Of a DNA stretch of 64,000 bases, positions 24,498 to 36,063 are shown piece by piece. The notes beneath the pieces are model-generated. The model made no database searches and was not told the DNA's origin. It saw only the letters and a list, made by a program, of their open reading frames with translations. The translations under genes were made by a program, and so were the position numbers. The stretch is from assembly GCF_010731655.1 (NCBI RefSeq), contig NZ_AP022619.1, forward strand, positions 806,001 to 870,000. Direction: 5' to 3'. Positions within the stretch are counted from its first letter, which is position 1, and every line of letters starts with the position of its first letter. This DNA is from Mycobacterium paraseoulense (GTDB lineage: Bacteria > Actinomycetota > Actinomycetes > Mycobacteriales > Mycobacteriaceae).

Positions 24498-25538
24498 CTA
24501 CGCGTCGCGCATCGTGCCGACGAGGTCCTCGACCAGGTCTTCCATCGCCACCATCGCGACCACGTCGCCGCCGGCGTCGGTGACCAGCGCCAGATGGCTG
24601 TTGCTGCGGCGCATCCGGGATAACGCGTCGGCCAGGGGCAGCGACTTGGGCAGCCGCGGAAGGGGGCGCACCATCGCGAGGTCGATCACCGTGTCAGGGT
24701 CGTCGCCGAGGGTCAGCATGTCCTTGATGTGCAGGTAGCCGATGAACTCGCCGTTGACGTTGGCCACCGGAAACCGCGAGTAGCCGGTCTGGGCCAGGGC
24801 TTGCTCGACGGCCCCGACGGTCGGGCCGCTGCCCGCCGCGGCCACCGACACCGCGTGCACCTCGGCGAGCGGGACCGCCACGTCGCCGACCACCCTGGTG
24901 CCGATCTGCAGCGCCCGGGTCAGCCTGGTGTGTTCCTCGCGGTCCAGCAGGCCCTGCGAGACCGACTCGGCGATCATCTCGCTCAGCTCGACGGGGGAGA
25001 CGGCGATCTCCAGCTCTCCCTTGGGTTCCACGCCCAGCGCGCGCACCACCACGCTGGCGCACTTGTTGTAGAACACGATGAACGGCCGCGCGGCGCGCAC
25101 ATAGGCCAGGTAGGGCGGCACCAGCAGCATCGCCGTGCGCTCCGGACCGGCCAGCGCGATGTTCTTGGGCACCATCTCGCCGAGCAACACGTGCAGCGTC
25201 ACCACGATCGCCAGCGCGATCGCGAACGACAACGTGTGCAACAGCGCCGGCGGAATGCCCGTGAGCCCCAGCGCCGTGCGCAGCAGGCTGGAGACCGCCG
25301 ACTCGCCGATCCGCCCGAGCAGCAGCGACGCGGCCGTGACCCCGAGCTGGGCCCCGGCCAGCATGGCCGGCAGCTGTTCTCCGGCGCGCATGACGGTGAC
25401 CGCGCGGGCCTTGCCCTGTTCGGCCAGCGCTTCGAGGCGGTCACGCCGGGCCGAGATCAGCGAGAATTCCGCCCCCACGAAGAAGGCGTTCGCGCCGATC
25501 AGCAGGACCGCCAGCAACACGCCCATCGGGTCGCTCAT
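24498..25538 (-). CDS. CNNM/CBS-domain membrane protein (hemolysin C/CorC-like), second of pair
   Basis: A 346-residue protein with an N-terminal CNNM (DUF21) transmembrane domain and a C-terminal CBS pair (about residues 200-340). It lacks the extra CorC_HlyC domain. Family members are linked to Mg and Co efflux or homeostasis. The ATG overlaps the stop of the upstream paralogue by four bases (ATGA), so the two are translationally coupled and may form a heterodimer. A longer frame running to 27143 in this phase is an antisense-like artefact of the neighbouring gene. It corresponds to Rv1841c. Confidence 0.92.
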   Translation of the reverse strand: MSDPMGVLLAVLLIGANAFFVGAEFSLISARRDRLEALAEQGKARAVTVMRAGEQLPAMLAGAQLGVTAASLLLGRIGESAVSSLLRTALGLTGIPPALLHTLSFAIALAIVVTLHVLLGEMVPKNIALAGPERTAMLLVPPYLAYVRAARPFIVFYNKCASVVVRALGVEPKGELEIAVSPVELSEMIAESVSQGLLDREEHTRLTRALQIGTRVVGDVAVPLAEVHAVSVAAAGSGPTVGAVEQALAQTGYSRFPVANVNGEFIGYLHIKDMLTLGDDPDTVIDLAMVRPLPRLPKSLPLADALSRMRRSNSHLALVTDAGGDVVAMVAMEDLVEDLVGTMRDA

Positions 25539-26905
25539 CGGTGCCCCCCTGCCGCCGGGCCTTCGCCGTGACCGTGCAGCTCGGTCAACTCCAGCAGGTC
25601 GATGCGACGGCCGTCCATCCTGATCACGGTCGCTTGCCAGGGCAGCGAGGTGTCCAGCAGCCCGTCGGCGTCCAAGGCCGGCAGCTTCACCGTCTCGCCG
25701 GCAACCGGGATGTGGCCGAATTCGCGCAGCGCCAGCCCGCCGATGGTCTCGTACGGTCCCTCCGGGGCGCGGAAGCCGGTGGCGGTGGCCACCTCGTCGA
25801 TGCGCAACAGGCCGGAGACCCGCCAGCCGGTGCCGGCCGCCACCACATCCGGGGTGGCGTCGTCGTGTTCGTCGCGGACGTCGCCGACGATCTCTTCGAT
25901 CAGGTCCTCGACGGTCACCATGCCCGCCGTGCCGCCGTATTCGTCGACGACCATCGCGGTCTGCAGGCTGTTGGCGCGGATCTCGGCCATGACCGCGTCG
26001 CCGTCCAGCGTCGACGGCACCACCGGGACGGGTTGCGCCACCGTGGTCAGCAGCGTGCGCGCCCGCTCGGCCGCCGGGATGGACAGGACCTGTTTGACGT
26101 GCACGATGCCGACGGTTTCGTCGAGGTCGCCGTCGACGATCGGAAATCGGGAGTACCCGGAGTCGGCGGCCGCGGCCACCAGGTCGGCGACCGTGTCGTC
26201 GGTCTGCAGCGCCACGATCTTGGACCGGGGCGTCATCAGTTCCTCGGCGGTCAGTGCGCCGAATTGCAGTGAGCGCCGCACCAGCGACGCGGTGGCCGCG
26301 TCCAGGGAGCCGCTGCGCGCCGAGGAACGCACCAGTGACATCAGTTCCTGTGGCGAGCGCGCCGAGCGCAGCTCCTCGGCCGGCTCGATGCCCAGCCGGC
26401 GCACGATCCAGTTGGCGGCACCGTTGGTGAGCCGGATCGCCGGGGTGAACAGCAGCGAGAACAGCAGCTGAACGCCCACCACGGCCCGTGCGGTGGACAA
26501 CGGCCGCGCGACGGCCAGGTATTTCGGAACCAGCTCGCCGAACACCATCGACACCGAGGTGACGATGACCAGCGCCAGGAACGCCATGATCGCGTCGGCG
26601 GCCCGGTCTGAAATCCCCATCGCGTCGAACCACGGGTGTGGCAGGTTGGCCAGCATCGGGTCGGTCAGGTAACCGGCCGCCAGTGTGGTTGCGGAGATGC
26701 CCAATTGGGCGCCGGACAGCTGAAACGACAAGTTGTGGTGCGCGCGCCTGATCGCGCGGTCGCGACGTCCGCCGCCGCGGGCGTTGGCCTCCACTGCGCT
26801 GCGGTCCAGCGTCGTGAGCGAGAACTCGGCGGCGACGAAGACCGCGTTGCCGAAGATGAGCACGGCGATGGCCACGACGCTGATCACGGTGACAGTGGCG
26901 TTCAT
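25535..26905 (-). CDS. CNNM/CBS/CorC-domain membrane protein, first of pair
   Basis: A 456-residue protein with a CNNM transmembrane domain ([18 protein letters not shown] opening), two CBS domains in the middle and a C-terminal CorC_HlyC domain that includes [13 protein letters not shown]. It corresponds to Rv1842c. Together with the coupled downstream gene it likely forms a divalent-cation transporter or homeostasis system. It is divergent from the mbtK-like gene across a 298-base region that carries an IdeR-like box near the other gene. Confidence 0.92.
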   Translation of the reverse strand: MNATVTVISVVAIAVLIFGNAVFVAAEFSLTTLDRSAVEANARGGGRRDRAIRRAHHNLSFQLSGAQLGISATTLAAGYLTDPMLANLPHPWFDAMGISDRAADAIMAFLALVIVTSVSMVFGELVPKYLAVARPLSTARAVVGVQLLFSLLFTPAIRLTNGAANWIVRRLGIEPAEELRSARSPQELMSLVRSSARSGSLDAATASLVRRSLQFGALTAEELMTPRSKIVALQTDDTVADLVAAAADSGYSRFPIVDGDLDETVGIVHVKQVLSIPAAERARTLLTTVAQPVPVVPSTLDGDAVMAEIRANSLQTAMVVDEYGGTAGMVTVEDLIEEIVGDVRDEHDDATPDVVAAGTGWRVSGLLRIDEVATATGFRAPEGPYETIGGLALREFGHIPVAGETVKLPALDADGLLDTSLPWQATVIRMDGRRIDLLELTELHGHGEGPAAGGHR

Positions 26906-27165
26906 CGATCACCACCGCCGGATGGCCATGTCCGAACGGCCGGGGGAGGCTCCGCATCGGGCGATTCGTCCGGCGACCGCCGCGCCCGAAAGCCCATGAC
27001 CTGCATGGGTGCCTGCGGCACGTCGATCCCTTCGCTGCCTGAAAAGCCGGTGCGGACGCGGTCGCCTCCGTCGTTGCTGATTTATGGTAGCCGGATCGCC
27101 CCCCGCCCCCGGTCGACCACCGTTTTCGGGAAGCCGTGGGCACCGCCGCGCCCGGGCGACCCGAC

Positions 27166-27184
27166 TATGGGTTGCCTAACCTTA
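27166..27184 (+). promoter_or_regulatory. Candidate IdeR (iron) box before mbtK-like gene
   Basis: TATGGGTTGCCTAACCTTA fits the 19-bp IdeR consensus TTAGGTTAG-S-CTAACCTAA at 8 of 9 positions in the right half and 5 of 9 in the left. It lies 20-38 bases before the ATG of a mycobactin acyltransferase homologue, the kind of gene IdeR represses when iron is plentiful. The assignment rests on pattern match and context only. Confidence 0.6.
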
Positions 27185-27203
27185 CCCAGCTACGCTGCGC
27201 ACT

Positions 27204-27830
27204 ATGGCGTCCGAAGCCCCACCCGAAACCCGATCGGCCCACGTCCTGCCCCGCGAGCGCCTCTACCTCACCGACGAGATCGCCCGCATGGGCCGGCCGC
27301 CGCTTCCCGCGCTGGATCCGCCCTTCGCGCTGCGCGTCGCGGAGCGCGACGACGCGGCCATGGTGTCGGAATGGATGAACCTTCCGCACCTGGCGGCGGC
27401 CTGGGAATACGACTGGCCGACCCCCCGATGGAAGCGGCACCTGGGCGCACAACTCGACGGAACGTACTCGCTTCCGCTGGTGGGAAGCATCCGCGGCAGG
27501 GATTTTGCGTACCTCGAATTGTATTGGGGGGCAAAGGATCTGATTTCAGAGCACTACGACGCCGAGCCCTATGACCTCGGGCTGCACGCCGCCATCGCCG
27601 ACCCGGCCCTGGTGAACCGGGGACTGGGCCTGATGCTGTTGCCGCGGATCGTCGCCAGCGTCTTCTCCGCCGAGCCCCGCTGCCGCCGCATCATGTTCGA
27701 TCCCGATCACCGCAACGCCGCGGCGCGCCGGCTGTGCGAGGAGGCCGGATGTGAGTTCCTCGGCGAGCACGAAACGACAAACCGGCGCATGTCGCTGTAC
27801 GCGCTGCGACGCCCCTCCGCCGACGCGTGA
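27204..27830 (+). CDS. mbtK: MbtK-like lysine N6-acyltransferase (mycobactin biosynthesis)
   Basis: A 208-residue GNAT-fold protein closely resembling MbtK (Rv1347c): [20 protein letters not shown] near the N-terminus, then [18 protein letters not shown] (His128) and [23 protein letters not shown]. MbtK transfers a long acyl chain to the side-chain amine of lysine in mycobactin. In H37Rv it is in the mbt-2 cluster, whereas here it stands alone next to guaB1. An IdeR-like box just upstream supports a siderophore role. It converges on guaB1 with only eight bases between the stop codons. It could be the only mbtK copy or a second one; the window cannot tell. Confidence 0.85.
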   Translation: MASEAPPETRSAHVLPRERLYLTDEIARMGRPPLPALDPPFALRVAERDDAAMVSEWMNLPHLAAAWEYDWPTPRWKRHLGAQLDGTYSLPLVGSIRGRDFAYLELYWGAKDLISEHYDAEPYDLGLHAAIADPALVNRGLGLMLLPRIVASVFSAEPRCRRIMFDPDHRNAAARRLCEEAGCEFLGEHETTNRRMSLYALRRPSADA

Positions 27831-27838
27831 CCCGGCGG

Positions 27839-29314
<1,476 letters not shown>

Positions 29315-30784
29315 CTAGGCGGGTACTTCGCTGCGGTCCGCGCTCCACAAGGTGTGGAAGCGCTTGTCCGGGTCGTCGTCGATGCGGCCGTAGGTGTGCG
29401 CGCCGAAGAAATCGCGCAAACCCTGGGTCAGCGCTGCGGGCAGCCGCTCGGTGCGCAGGGCGTCGTAGTAGGACAGCGCGGAGGAGAAGCCCGGGATCGG
29501 GATGCCCAGCTGCGTGGCGGTCACGACGACGCGGCGCCAACCGTCGATCGCGGCCTCGATCGCGGTGCGGAAGTAGGGCGCGACGATCAGCGTCGGCAGG
29601 TCGGGGTCTTGGTCGAACGCGTCCTTGATGCGGTTGAGGAACTTGGCCCGGATGATGCAGCCGCCGCGCCAGATGGTGGCCAGGTCGCCCGGCGTGATGC
29701 CCCAGTCGTATTCGGCGCTGCCGGCCTGAATCTGGTTGAACCCCTGGGCGTAGGCGATGATCTTCGACGCGTACAGGGCTTGCCGCACGTCCTCCACGAA
29801 TTGCTTGGTGTCAGCCGGCTTGGCGCCCAGCTCGCCAGACGCCAACCCCGTGGTGGCCTTGCGCTGGGTCACCGAACCCGACAGCGCGCGGGCGAACACC
29901 GCCTCGGCGATACCGGTGACCGGAACGCCGAGGTCCAGGGCCGACTTGACCGTCCAGCGGCCGGTGCCCTTCTGCTCGGCCTCGTCGAGAATGACGTCGA
30001 CGAGCGGCTTGCCCGTCTTGGCATCCTGCTGGCGCAGGACCTGGGCGGTGATCTCGACGAGGAAGCTGTCCAGGTCGCCGGAGTTCCACTCGTCGAACAC
30101 GTCGGCGATCTCGTCGGCGGTCTTGCCGAGGGCGTCGCGCAGCAGCTGGTAGGCCTCGCCGATGAGCTGCATGTCGGAGTACTCGATCCCGTTGTGCACC
30201 ATCTTGACGAAGTGACCGGCGCCGTCGGGGCCGATGTGGGTGCAGCACGGGACGCCGTCGACGTGGGCGGAGATCTCCTCGAGCAGCGGGCCCAGCGACT
30301 TGTACGACTCGGCGGGGCCACCCGGCATGATCGACGGGCCGTTGAGCGCGCCCTCCTCCCCGCCCGAGATTCCGGCCCCCACGAAGTGCAGGCCCCGTTC
30401 GCGCATCGCCTTCTCGCGGCGAATCGTGTCGGTGTAGAGGGCGTTGCCGCCGTCGATGATGATGTCGCCTTCTTCCATGGCGTCGGCGAGCTCGTTGATG
30501 ACGGCGTCGGTGGGGTCGCCGGCCTTGACCATGATGAGCACCCGGCGCGGCTTCTCCAAGGCGTCCAGGAATTCCGCGATGGTCTCCGACCGCACGAACG
30601 TGCCCTCGTCACCGTGCTCTTTGAGCAGCGCGTCGGTCTTGGCGACCGACCGGTTGTGCAGCGCCACGGTGTAGCCGTGCCGGGCGAAATTGCGCGCGAT
30701 GTTCGACCCCATCACCGCCAGACCGGTCACGCCGATCTGCGCGGTAGCGGTCTTGGAACCAGGGGCGGTATCCGACGAACCCAT
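29315..30784 (-). CDS. gnd1: 6-phosphogluconate dehydrogenase (decarboxylating)
   Basis: A 489-residue enzyme of the oxidative pentose phosphate pathway that converts 6-phosphogluconate to ribulose 5-phosphate with NADP. The N-terminal Rossmann motif is GVTGLAVMGSNIARN. Substrate-binding parts include GGEEGALNGPSIMPGG and HNGIEYSDMQLIGEAYQLL, with the catalytic Lys in GHFVKMVHNGIEY. The length fits the long 6PGDH class. The ATG at 30782-30784 was chosen by family length; a longer in-frame extension reaches into the neighbouring gene and is rejected. Confidence 0.95.
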   Translation of the reverse strand: MGSSDTAPGSKTATAQIGVTGLAVMGSNIARNFARHGYTVALHNRSVAKTDALLKEHGDEGTFVRSETIAEFLDALEKPRRVLIMVKAGDPTDAVINELADAMEEGDIIIDGGNALYTDTIRREKAMRERGLHFVGAGISGGEEGALNGPSIMPGGPAESYKSLGPLLEEISAHVDGVPCCTHIGPDGAGHFVKMVHNGIEYSDMQLIGEAYQLLRDALGKTADEIADVFDEWNSGDLDSFLVEITAQVLRQQDAKTGKPLVDVILDEAEQKGTGRWTVKSALDLGVPVTGIAEAVFARALSGSVTQRKATTGLASGELGAKPADTKQFVEDVRQALYASKIIAYAQGFNQIQAGSAEYDWGITPGDLATIWRGGCIIRAKFLNRIKDAFDQDPDLPTLIVAPYFRTAIEAAIDGWRRVVVTATQLGIPIPGFSSALSYYDALRTERLPAALTQGLRDFFGAHTYGRIDDDPDKRFHTLWSADRSEVPA

Positions 30785-30884
30785 GTCTTCGCCTCTCAAG
30801 TCGGAGAACTTTGCCGAAAAGCTTTCCGTCACACTGTGGCACAGCGGACATGTGCCCGCCCGGGGTGATGGCGGCCGTACCGGG

Positions 30885-31835
30885 TCAGAGGTTGAACAGC
30901 CGGCGCAGCTCGGTGAGCCACGGTACGGCCAACGCGACGGTCGGCACCACGAACACGGCGACCGCGGCGAGGTATGCGGCGGCCGACAACGCCCAGCTGT
31001 TGCCACACCCGCAGAGCCGGCGCACGCGGACCACCGTGCTCGCGCCGCCCGCGGCCAACGCGCCCGACGGCGCCCGCCCGGCCGCGCAGGCGACCAGCGC
31101 CCGCGCCAGGGGAGCGCGACCCGCCGCGCGCACGGCGGCGTCGTCGGCGAGCAATTCGACGAGCAGCTGCACCGCGCCGAGCGCGTTCGCGCTGCGCACC
31201 AGCCGCGGGAATGCGGCGTGCACCGCGGTGAAGGCTTCCAGAACCAGGTCGTGCCGGGCGCGCAGATGAGCCCGCTCGTGGGTGAGGATCGCCGAGACCT
31301 CCGCATCGTCGAGCGTGTTCAGCGCGCCCTCGCTGACCACCACCCGGCTGCGCACCCCGGGCAGGCAGTAGGCCAGCGGCTGCGCAACGTCCAGTACGCG
31401 CAGGTCGCGCGTGCGGGCACAGGGCTGGGAGAGCGCCGCATCGTGCCCGACCCCGACGAGATCGACCACCATGCGGTGATGGGCGCGCCGCCGCCGGTTC
31501 GCGATGGCCACCCGGACAACCGCGACCATCAATCGGACACCGACCAGCACCGTCAACGCGAAAACACTGATGTATGCCGTCCACAGCGGCCAGCCGAGCC
31601 GGCCGGCGTCGCCGACGATGGTCGCGGTGGGCCGGCCGTCGGGACCGGGCATCAGCAGCCGAGTGGCGATCGCGATGCCGGCGCTGAACGCCGAGAGGAC
31701 CGCGGCCAACGCGACGGCCTGCCACAACACCATCGCGGCGCGGGGCGCGCGCAGCGGCCAGCTCGCATGTGCCAACAAGGCCGGCACGGGGCCGACCAGC
31801 AGCACCGCGAGGATGGTGAAGGCCAGCGCGGACAC
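30885..31835 (-). CDS. BlaR1-like M56 family membrane metallopeptidase
   Basis: A 316-residue integral membrane protein with four or so hydrophobic helices and the zinc protease motif HERAH in AILTHERAHLRARHD. It lacks the C-terminal beta-lactam sensor domain of BlaR1, so what it senses is unknown. It lies 14 bases behind blaI and would be co-transcribed with it; a membrane protease next to BlaI is the classic arrangement for relief of repression. It corresponds to Rv1845c. The GTG at 31833-31835 gives the family length. Confidence 0.9.
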   Translation of the reverse strand: MSALAFTILAVLLVGPVPALLAHASWPLRAPRAAMVLWQAVALAAVLSAFSAGIAIATRLLMPGPDGRPTATIVGDAGRLGWPLWTAYISVFALTVLVGVRLMVAVVRVAIANRRRRAHHRMVVDLVGVGHDAALSQPCARTRDLRVLDVAQPLAYCLPGVRSRVVVSEGALNTLDDAEVSAILTHERAHLRARHDLVLEAFTAVHAAFPRLVRSANALGAVQLLVELLADDAAVRAAGRAPLARALVACAAGRAPSGALAAGGASTVVRVRRLCGCGNSWALSAAAYLAAVAVFVVPTVALAVPWLTELRRLFNL

Positions 31836-31849
31836 GCTGCCAGTCTCCC

Positions 31850-32269
31850 TCAGTCCTCCACCGGCGCGCCAGTGGATGGCGCGTTGTTGCGTTGACTGGC
31901 TTCCAGTTCGGCGAGCGCTCGCCGAAGCGCGTCCGCCTCGTCCGCGCCCACCCGCTCCACGAAGTGCACCAGTGCGGCCTGCCTGCCGCCGGAGTCCTCC
32001 GCCTGGGCCAACGCGTCCACCATGAGCCCGGCGACCAACTCGTCGCGGCCGTGCACGGGCGCGTATCGGTGGGCGCGGTCGTCGCGGATCTGGGAGACCA
32101 GGTTCTTCTTGGCCAGCCGTTGCAGGACGGTCATGATCGTCGTATAGGCAAGGTCGCGTCGAGCGGACAGCGCGTCGTGGACCTGGCGCACCGTTTGAGG
32201 TTCCGCCGTGGACCACAAGTGATCCATCACGGCGCGTTCGAGATCCCCCAGCCGGGTCAATTTCGCCAT
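31850..32269 (-). CDS. blaI: BlaI-family transcriptional repressor
   Basis: A 139-residue winged-helix repressor (GDLERAVMDHLW, then the recognition helix region RDLAYTTIMTVLQRLAKKNLV). In M. tuberculosis the homologue Rv1846c controls beta-lactamase, its own operon and ATP synthase genes. A near-perfect 19-bp palindrome 42 bases upstream of the start is a candidate operator. The M56 peptidase gene follows immediately. Confidence 0.94.
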   Translation of the reverse strand: MAKLTRLGDLERAVMDHLWSTAEPQTVRQVHDALSARRDLAYTTIMTVLQRLAKKNLVSQIRDDRAHRYAPVHGRDELVAGLMVDALAQAEDSGGRQAALVHFVERVGADEADALRRALAELEASQRNNAPSTGAPVED

Positions 32270-32310
32270 AAGTGCGTTCTCTCCTGAGCGTCGACACCAT
32301 CTTACTCCGC

Positions 32311-32329
32311 GTACTACCGACGGTCGTAC
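32311..32329. promoter_or_regulatory. Palindrome, candidate BlaI operator
   Basis: GTACTACCGACGGTCGTAC is palindromic except for one base pair (T/C at positions 5 and 15) and the centre. It lies between blaI and the divergent thioesterase gene. The TAC/GTA-rich half-sites are in line with BlaI-type operators. Binding has not been shown here. Confidence 0.55.
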
Positions 32330-32369
32330 CGAAGCTGCTTACCCTTTCACCGAAAAGACGCTTGCGAAA

Positions 32370-32388
32370 TTAGGGCAGCCTTGCCTAT
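32370..32388. promoter_or_regulatory. Candidate IdeR (iron) box upstream of thioesterase gene
   Basis: TTAGGGCAGCCTTGCCTAT matches the 19-bp IdeR consensus at 7 of 9 left-half and 6 of 9 right-half positions with a permitted centre. It is in the 314-base blaI-thioesterase gap. From memory, the H37Rv genes on either side are iron-regulated. The remainder of this gap has a GC-rich hairpin-like stretch at 32460-32530 and no gene that I can support. Confidence 0.55.
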
Positions 32389-32583
32389 GCTAACCGGGTC
32401 GAGCGACAACGACCGCGGCAGAGTCCTGAGGGCTGCAGTGACCCCCGGTCTACTCGATCGGCGAGCCCCGTGCCCACGGCACGGGGCTCAGCCGTTTCTG
32501 GAGCAGCGCCGTTTCTGGAGCAGCGTTGCCGACGAGCGTCCGCCGCAAAGGCCGCCGCCCGAGCGATGGTGTAGACACAGAAC

Positions 32584-32997
32584 GTGCCACAGCCTCCCGA
32601 AACGCCCGCCCCGACGGACTTCACCGCGCCCTTCGACCAGGAGATCGGGCTGCGATTCACCGAACTGAGCCCCGACGGCGCCCGCGCGCAGCTCGAGGTC
32701 ACCCCCAAGCTGTTGCAGCCGATGGGCCTCGTGCACGGCGGCGTCTATTGCTCGATCATCGAAAGCATGGCCAGCGTGGCCGCCTACACCTGGCTGGCCA
32801 CCCGCGGGGGCGGGAATGTGGTGGGGGTCAACAACAACACCGACTTCTTGCGTTCCATCGGCTCGGGCATGGTGTACGGCAGGGCCGAGCCGATCCATCG
32901 CGGCAGGCGCCAACAGCTGTGGTTGGTCACCATCACCGACGGCGACGACAAGGTGGTCGCCCGCGGGCAGGTGCGGCTACAGAACCTCGAGGCGTAG
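32584..32997 (+). CDS. Hotdog-fold thioesterase (PaaI/YbgC-like)
   Basis: A 137-residue single hotdog domain with the typical helix segment [16 protein letters not shown], where the HGG and following Glu form the thioesterase active site. It probably hydrolyses an acyl-CoA or aryl-CoA; the substrate is not known. It corresponds to Rv1847. It lies 64 bases before ureA on the same strand and behind an IdeR-like box. It could be involved in siderophore proofreading, but that is only inference. Confidence 0.88.
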   Translation: MPQPPETPAPTDFTAPFDQEIGLRFTELSPDGARAQLEVTPKLLQPMGLVHGGVYCSIIESMASVAAYTWLATRGGGNVVGVNNNTDFLRSIGSGMVYGRAEPIHRGRRQQLWLVTITDGDDKVVARGQVRLQNLEA

Positions 32998-33061
32998 GCG
33001 GACCGGCGTTGAGCGTGGCCGGGCGGCGACGCCACCGGGCGCCGTGGCAGGATCGGAGAGC

Positions 33062-33364
33062 GTGCTCCTCACGCCGCACGAACAAGAGCGATTGCTGTTG
33101 TCCTACGCCGCAGAACTGGCACGCCGCCGCCGCGCCCGTGGCCTGCGGCTGAATCACCCGGAGGCGGTTGCCATCATCACCGACCACATTCTCGAAGGAG
33201 CGCGCGACGGCCGCACCGTCGCCGAGCTCATGGCCAGCGGCTGCCGGGTGCTCAGCCGCGATGACGTCATGGAGGGGGTGCCGGAAATGCTGGCCGACGT
33301 GCAGGTGGAAGCGACGTTCCCTGACGGCACCAAGCTGGTCACCGTCCACCACCCGATCCCATGA
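33062..33364 (+). CDS. ureA: Urease gamma subunit
   Basis: A 100-residue UreA ([40 protein letters not shown]). It is part of the UreABC trimer-of-trimers that hydrolyses urea to ammonia and carbamate in the cytoplasm. The GTG at 33062 opens the gene, and the stop overlaps ureB by four bases (ATGA). Confidence 0.97.
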   Translation: MLLTPHEQERLLLSYAAELARRRRARGLRLNHPEAVAIITDHILEGARDGRTVAELMASGCRVLSRDDVMEGVPEMLADVQVEATFPDGTKLVTVHHPIP

Positions 33365-33672
33365 TCCCCGGCGAAATCCTCTACGGCAGCGGCGATATCG
33401 ACATCAACGCGGACGCGGAGCGGATCGGAATGCAGATCGTCAACACCGGTGACCGTCCGGTACAGGTCGGCAGCCACGTCCACCTTCCCCAGGCCAACGC
33501 GGCGCTCTCGTTCGACCGCGCCGCCGCCCACGGTTACCGGCTGGACATTCCGGCGGCGACCGCCGTCCGATTCGAACCCGGTGTGGCCCAACACGTCCGG
33601 CTGGTCCCGTTGCGCGGCCGTCGGGAAGTACACGGCCTGAGCCTGACCCCGCCCGGACGGCTCGACGCCTGA
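33361..33672 (+). CDS. ureB: Urease beta subunit
   Basis: A 103-residue UreB opening with [13 protein letters not shown] and holding the [17 protein letters not shown] core, as in other urease beta subunits. It is coupled to ureA by a four-base overlap, and its stop shares one base with the ureC start (TGATG). Confidence 0.96.
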   Translation: MIPGEILYGSGDIDINADAERIGMQIVNTGDRPVQVGSHVHLPQANAALSFDRAAAHGYRLDIPAATAVRFEPGVAQHVRLVPLRGRREVHGLSLTPPGRLDA

Positions 33673-35405
33673 TGTCTAGCCTGTCGCGAGAGCGCTACGC
33701 CCAGCTTTTCGGCCCTACTGCCGGTGACCGGATCCGGCTGGCGGACACCGACCTTTTGGTGGAGATCACCGAAGACCGCAGCGGTGGACCGGGGCTGGCC
33801 GGCGACGAGGCGGTGTTCGGCGGCGGCAAGGTGCTGCGCGAATCGATGGGCCAGGGGCGGGCCACCCGGGCCGAGGGCGCACCCGACACGGTGATCACCG
33901 GCGCGGTCATCATCGATCATTGGGGAATCATCAAGGCCGACATCGGGATTCGTGACGGCCGCATCTCGGCGATCGGGAAGGCGGGCAATCCCGACACCAT
34001 GACGGGGGTGCACCCCGACCTGGTCGTCGGGCCTTCCACCGAGGTCATCGCCGGCAACGGTCGGATCGTCACCGCGGGCGCCATCGACTGCCATGTGCAC
34101 CTGATCTGCCCGCAGCTCATGGCCGAGGCGCTCGGCGCCGGGATCACGACGATCATCGGGGGCGGCACCGGCCCGGCCGAGGGCACCAAGGCCACCACCG
34201 TGACCCCGGGCGCCTGGCACCTGGCGAGGATGCTCGAGGCGCTCGACGGCTGGCCGATGAACTTCGCACTGCTGGGTAAGGGAAACACGGTCAGCGCCGA
34301 GGGACTGTGGGAGCAACTACGCGGCGGCGCTTCGGGTTTCAAGCTGCACGAGGACTGGGGGTCCACGCCGGCGGCCATCGACGCCTGCCTCACCGTCGCC
34401 GACGCCGCCGGCGTCCAGGTAGCGCTGCACACCGACACCCTCAACGAGATGGGGTTCGTCGAAGACACCCTGGCGGCGATCGCGGGGCGGTCGATCCACA
34501 CCTATCACACCGAGGGCGCAGGCGGCGGCCACGCGCCCGACATCATTACCGTCGCGGGCAAGCCCAATGTGTTGCCCAGTTCCACCAATCCGACTCGGCC
34601 GCACACGCGTAACACCCTTGACGAACACCTCGACATGCTGATGGTCTGCCATCATCTCAATCCCCAAGTGCCCGAGGACTTGGCCTTCGCCGAGAGCCGG
34701 ATCCGGCCGTCGACCATGGCGGCCGAAGACCTGCTCCACGACATCGGCGCAATCTCGATGATCGGCAGCGACTCACAGGCGATGGGCCGCATCGGCGAGG
34801 TGGTGCTGCGCACCTGGCAGACCGCGCATGTGATGAAGCGCCGCCGCGGTGCGCTGCCCGGCGACCCCTCGGGCAAACAGGCCGCCGACAACATGAGGGC
34901 GCGCCGTTACGTCGCGAAATACACCATCTGTCCGGCGATCGCCCACGGTCTCGACCACGAGGTCGGTTCCGTGGAAGTGGGCAAGCTCGCGGATCTGGTG
35001 TTGTGGGAGCCCGCGTTCTTCGGGGTCCGCCCGCACGCGGTGCTCAAAGGCGGCATGCTCGCGTGGGCGGCGATGGGGGACGCCAACGCGTCGATCCCGA
35101 CGCCCCAGCCGGTGCTTCCGCGTCCGATGTTCGGCGCCGCCCCGGCGCCGGCGGCCGCGACGTCCGTGCATTTCGTTGCACCGCAAGCGATCGAGGCCGG
35201 CCTGGCCGACAGGATCGCGGTCAGCCGGCGACTTGTCCCCGTGGGGAATACCACCGGGCTCGGCAAGGCGGACCTGCCGCTGAATGACGCGCTGCCCGAC
35301 ATCGACGTCGACCCCGACACGTTCACCGTGCGGATCGACGGCGAGGTCTGGCAGGAGGACCCGCCGGACGAATTGCCGATGGCGCAACGCTACTTCCTGT
35401 TCTAA
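33672..35405 (+). CDS. ureC: Urease alpha (catalytic) subunit
   Basis: A 577-residue amidohydrolase that holds the two-nickel site. It has the metal-binding HVHLICP motif, the Lys that becomes carbamylated in GFKLHEDWG, further His ligands in ALHTDTLNE and [15 protein letters not shown], and the active-site flap segment [20 protein letters not shown]. All catalytic residues look intact. Assembly needs UreD, UreF and UreG. ureF follows at once, but ureG and ureD are separated from it here by a 6.6-kb inserted block. Confidence 0.98.
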   Translation: MSSLSRERYAQLFGPTAGDRIRLADTDLLVEITEDRSGGPGLAGDEAVFGGGKVLRESMGQGRATRAEGAPDTVITGAVIIDHWGIIKADIGIRDGRISAIGKAGNPDTMTGVHPDLVVGPSTEVIAGNGRIVTAGAIDCHVHLICPQLMAEALGAGITTIIGGGTGPAEGTKATTVTPGAWHLARMLEALDGWPMNFALLGKGNTVSAEGLWEQLRGGASGFKLHEDWGSTPAAIDACLTVADAAGVQVALHTDTLNEMGFVEDTLAAIAGRSIHTYHTEGAGGGHAPDIITVAGKPNVLPSSTNPTRPHTRNTLDEHLDMLMVCHHLNPQVPEDLAFAESRIRPSTMAAEDLLHDIGAISMIGSDSQAMGRIGEVVLRTWQTAHVMKRRRGALPGDPSGKQAADNMRARRYVAKYTICPAIAHGLDHEVGSVEVGKLADLVLWEPAFFGVRPHAVLKGGMLAWAAMGDANASIPTPQPVLPRPMFGAAPAPAAATSVHFVAPQAIEAGLADRIAVSRRLVPVGNTTGLGKADLPLNDALPDIDVDPDTFTVRIDGEVWQEDPPDELPMAQRYFLF

Positions 35406-35411
35406 CGACGC

Positions 35412-36047
35412 ATGTCCGCACTTGCCACGCTGCTCGCCCTGGCCGATTCCCGACTGCCGGCCGGCGCCCACGTGCACTCCGGCGGCGTCGAGGAGGCGGT
35501 CACCAGCGGCCTGGTAACCGGTCTGGACACGCTGGAAGCCTTCTTGCGCCGCCGGATTCGCACCTCAGGGCTGGTCACCGCGTCGATCGCCGCGGCGGTC
35601 CACCGGGGCGAGCTGAGCCCTGATGCGGCCGACCGGGAGACCGATGCCCGCACGCCGGCCCCGGCCGCCCGGGAGGCGTCGCGCAGCCAGGGCCGCGGGC
35701 TGGCGCGGCTGGCGCGACGCGTCTGGCCGGACGCTCCCTGGGACGACCTCGGCTTCCAGCCGCACCTCGCCGTCACGGCGGGGCGGGTGGGCGCCGTGAG
35801 CGGGCTGGTCCCCGAGCAGACCGCCCTGACGATCACCTACACCACCATGACGGGATCGGCGACGGCCGCCCAGCGGCTGCTGGCTCTGGATCCGGCCGAC
35901 GTTGCGGCGTGCACGTTTCGGCTGGCGGGCCTGTGCGAGCGTGCCGCCGTCGAAGCGGCTACCGGGCTGGCCGACTTGTCCGATCCGTTGCTCGACACGC
36001 TCGCACAACGCCACGCCGAACGGGAACGTCCGCTCTTCGTGTCCTGA
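35412..36047 (+). CDS. ureF: Urease accessory protein UreF
   Basis: A 211-residue helical UreF (LADSRLPAGAHVHSGGVEEAV near the start). With UreD and UreG it delivers nickel to apo-urease, and it stimulates UreG GTPase turnover. It lies 6 bases behind ureC and is the last gene of the first urease block. Its stop codon faces the stop of the permease gene on the other strand with 16 bases between them. Confidence 0.95.
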   Translation: MSALATLLALADSRLPAGAHVHSGGVEEAVTSGLVTGLDTLEAFLRRRIRTSGLVTASIAAAVHRGELSPDAADRETDARTPAPAAREASRSQGRGLARLARRVWPDAPWDDLGFQPHLAVTAGRVGAVSGLVPEQTALTITYTTMTGSATAAQRLLALDPADVAACTFRLAGLCERAAVEAATGLADLSDPLLDTLAQRHAERERPLFVS

Positions 36048-36063
36048 ACCCGTTGGGCCGCAA

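Noticed and set aside
25539-27143. Long extension of the second CBS protein through the first
   Set aside because: The upstream part is an out-of-frame reading of the first CBS gene. The ATGA overlap at 25535-25538 marks the real boundary.
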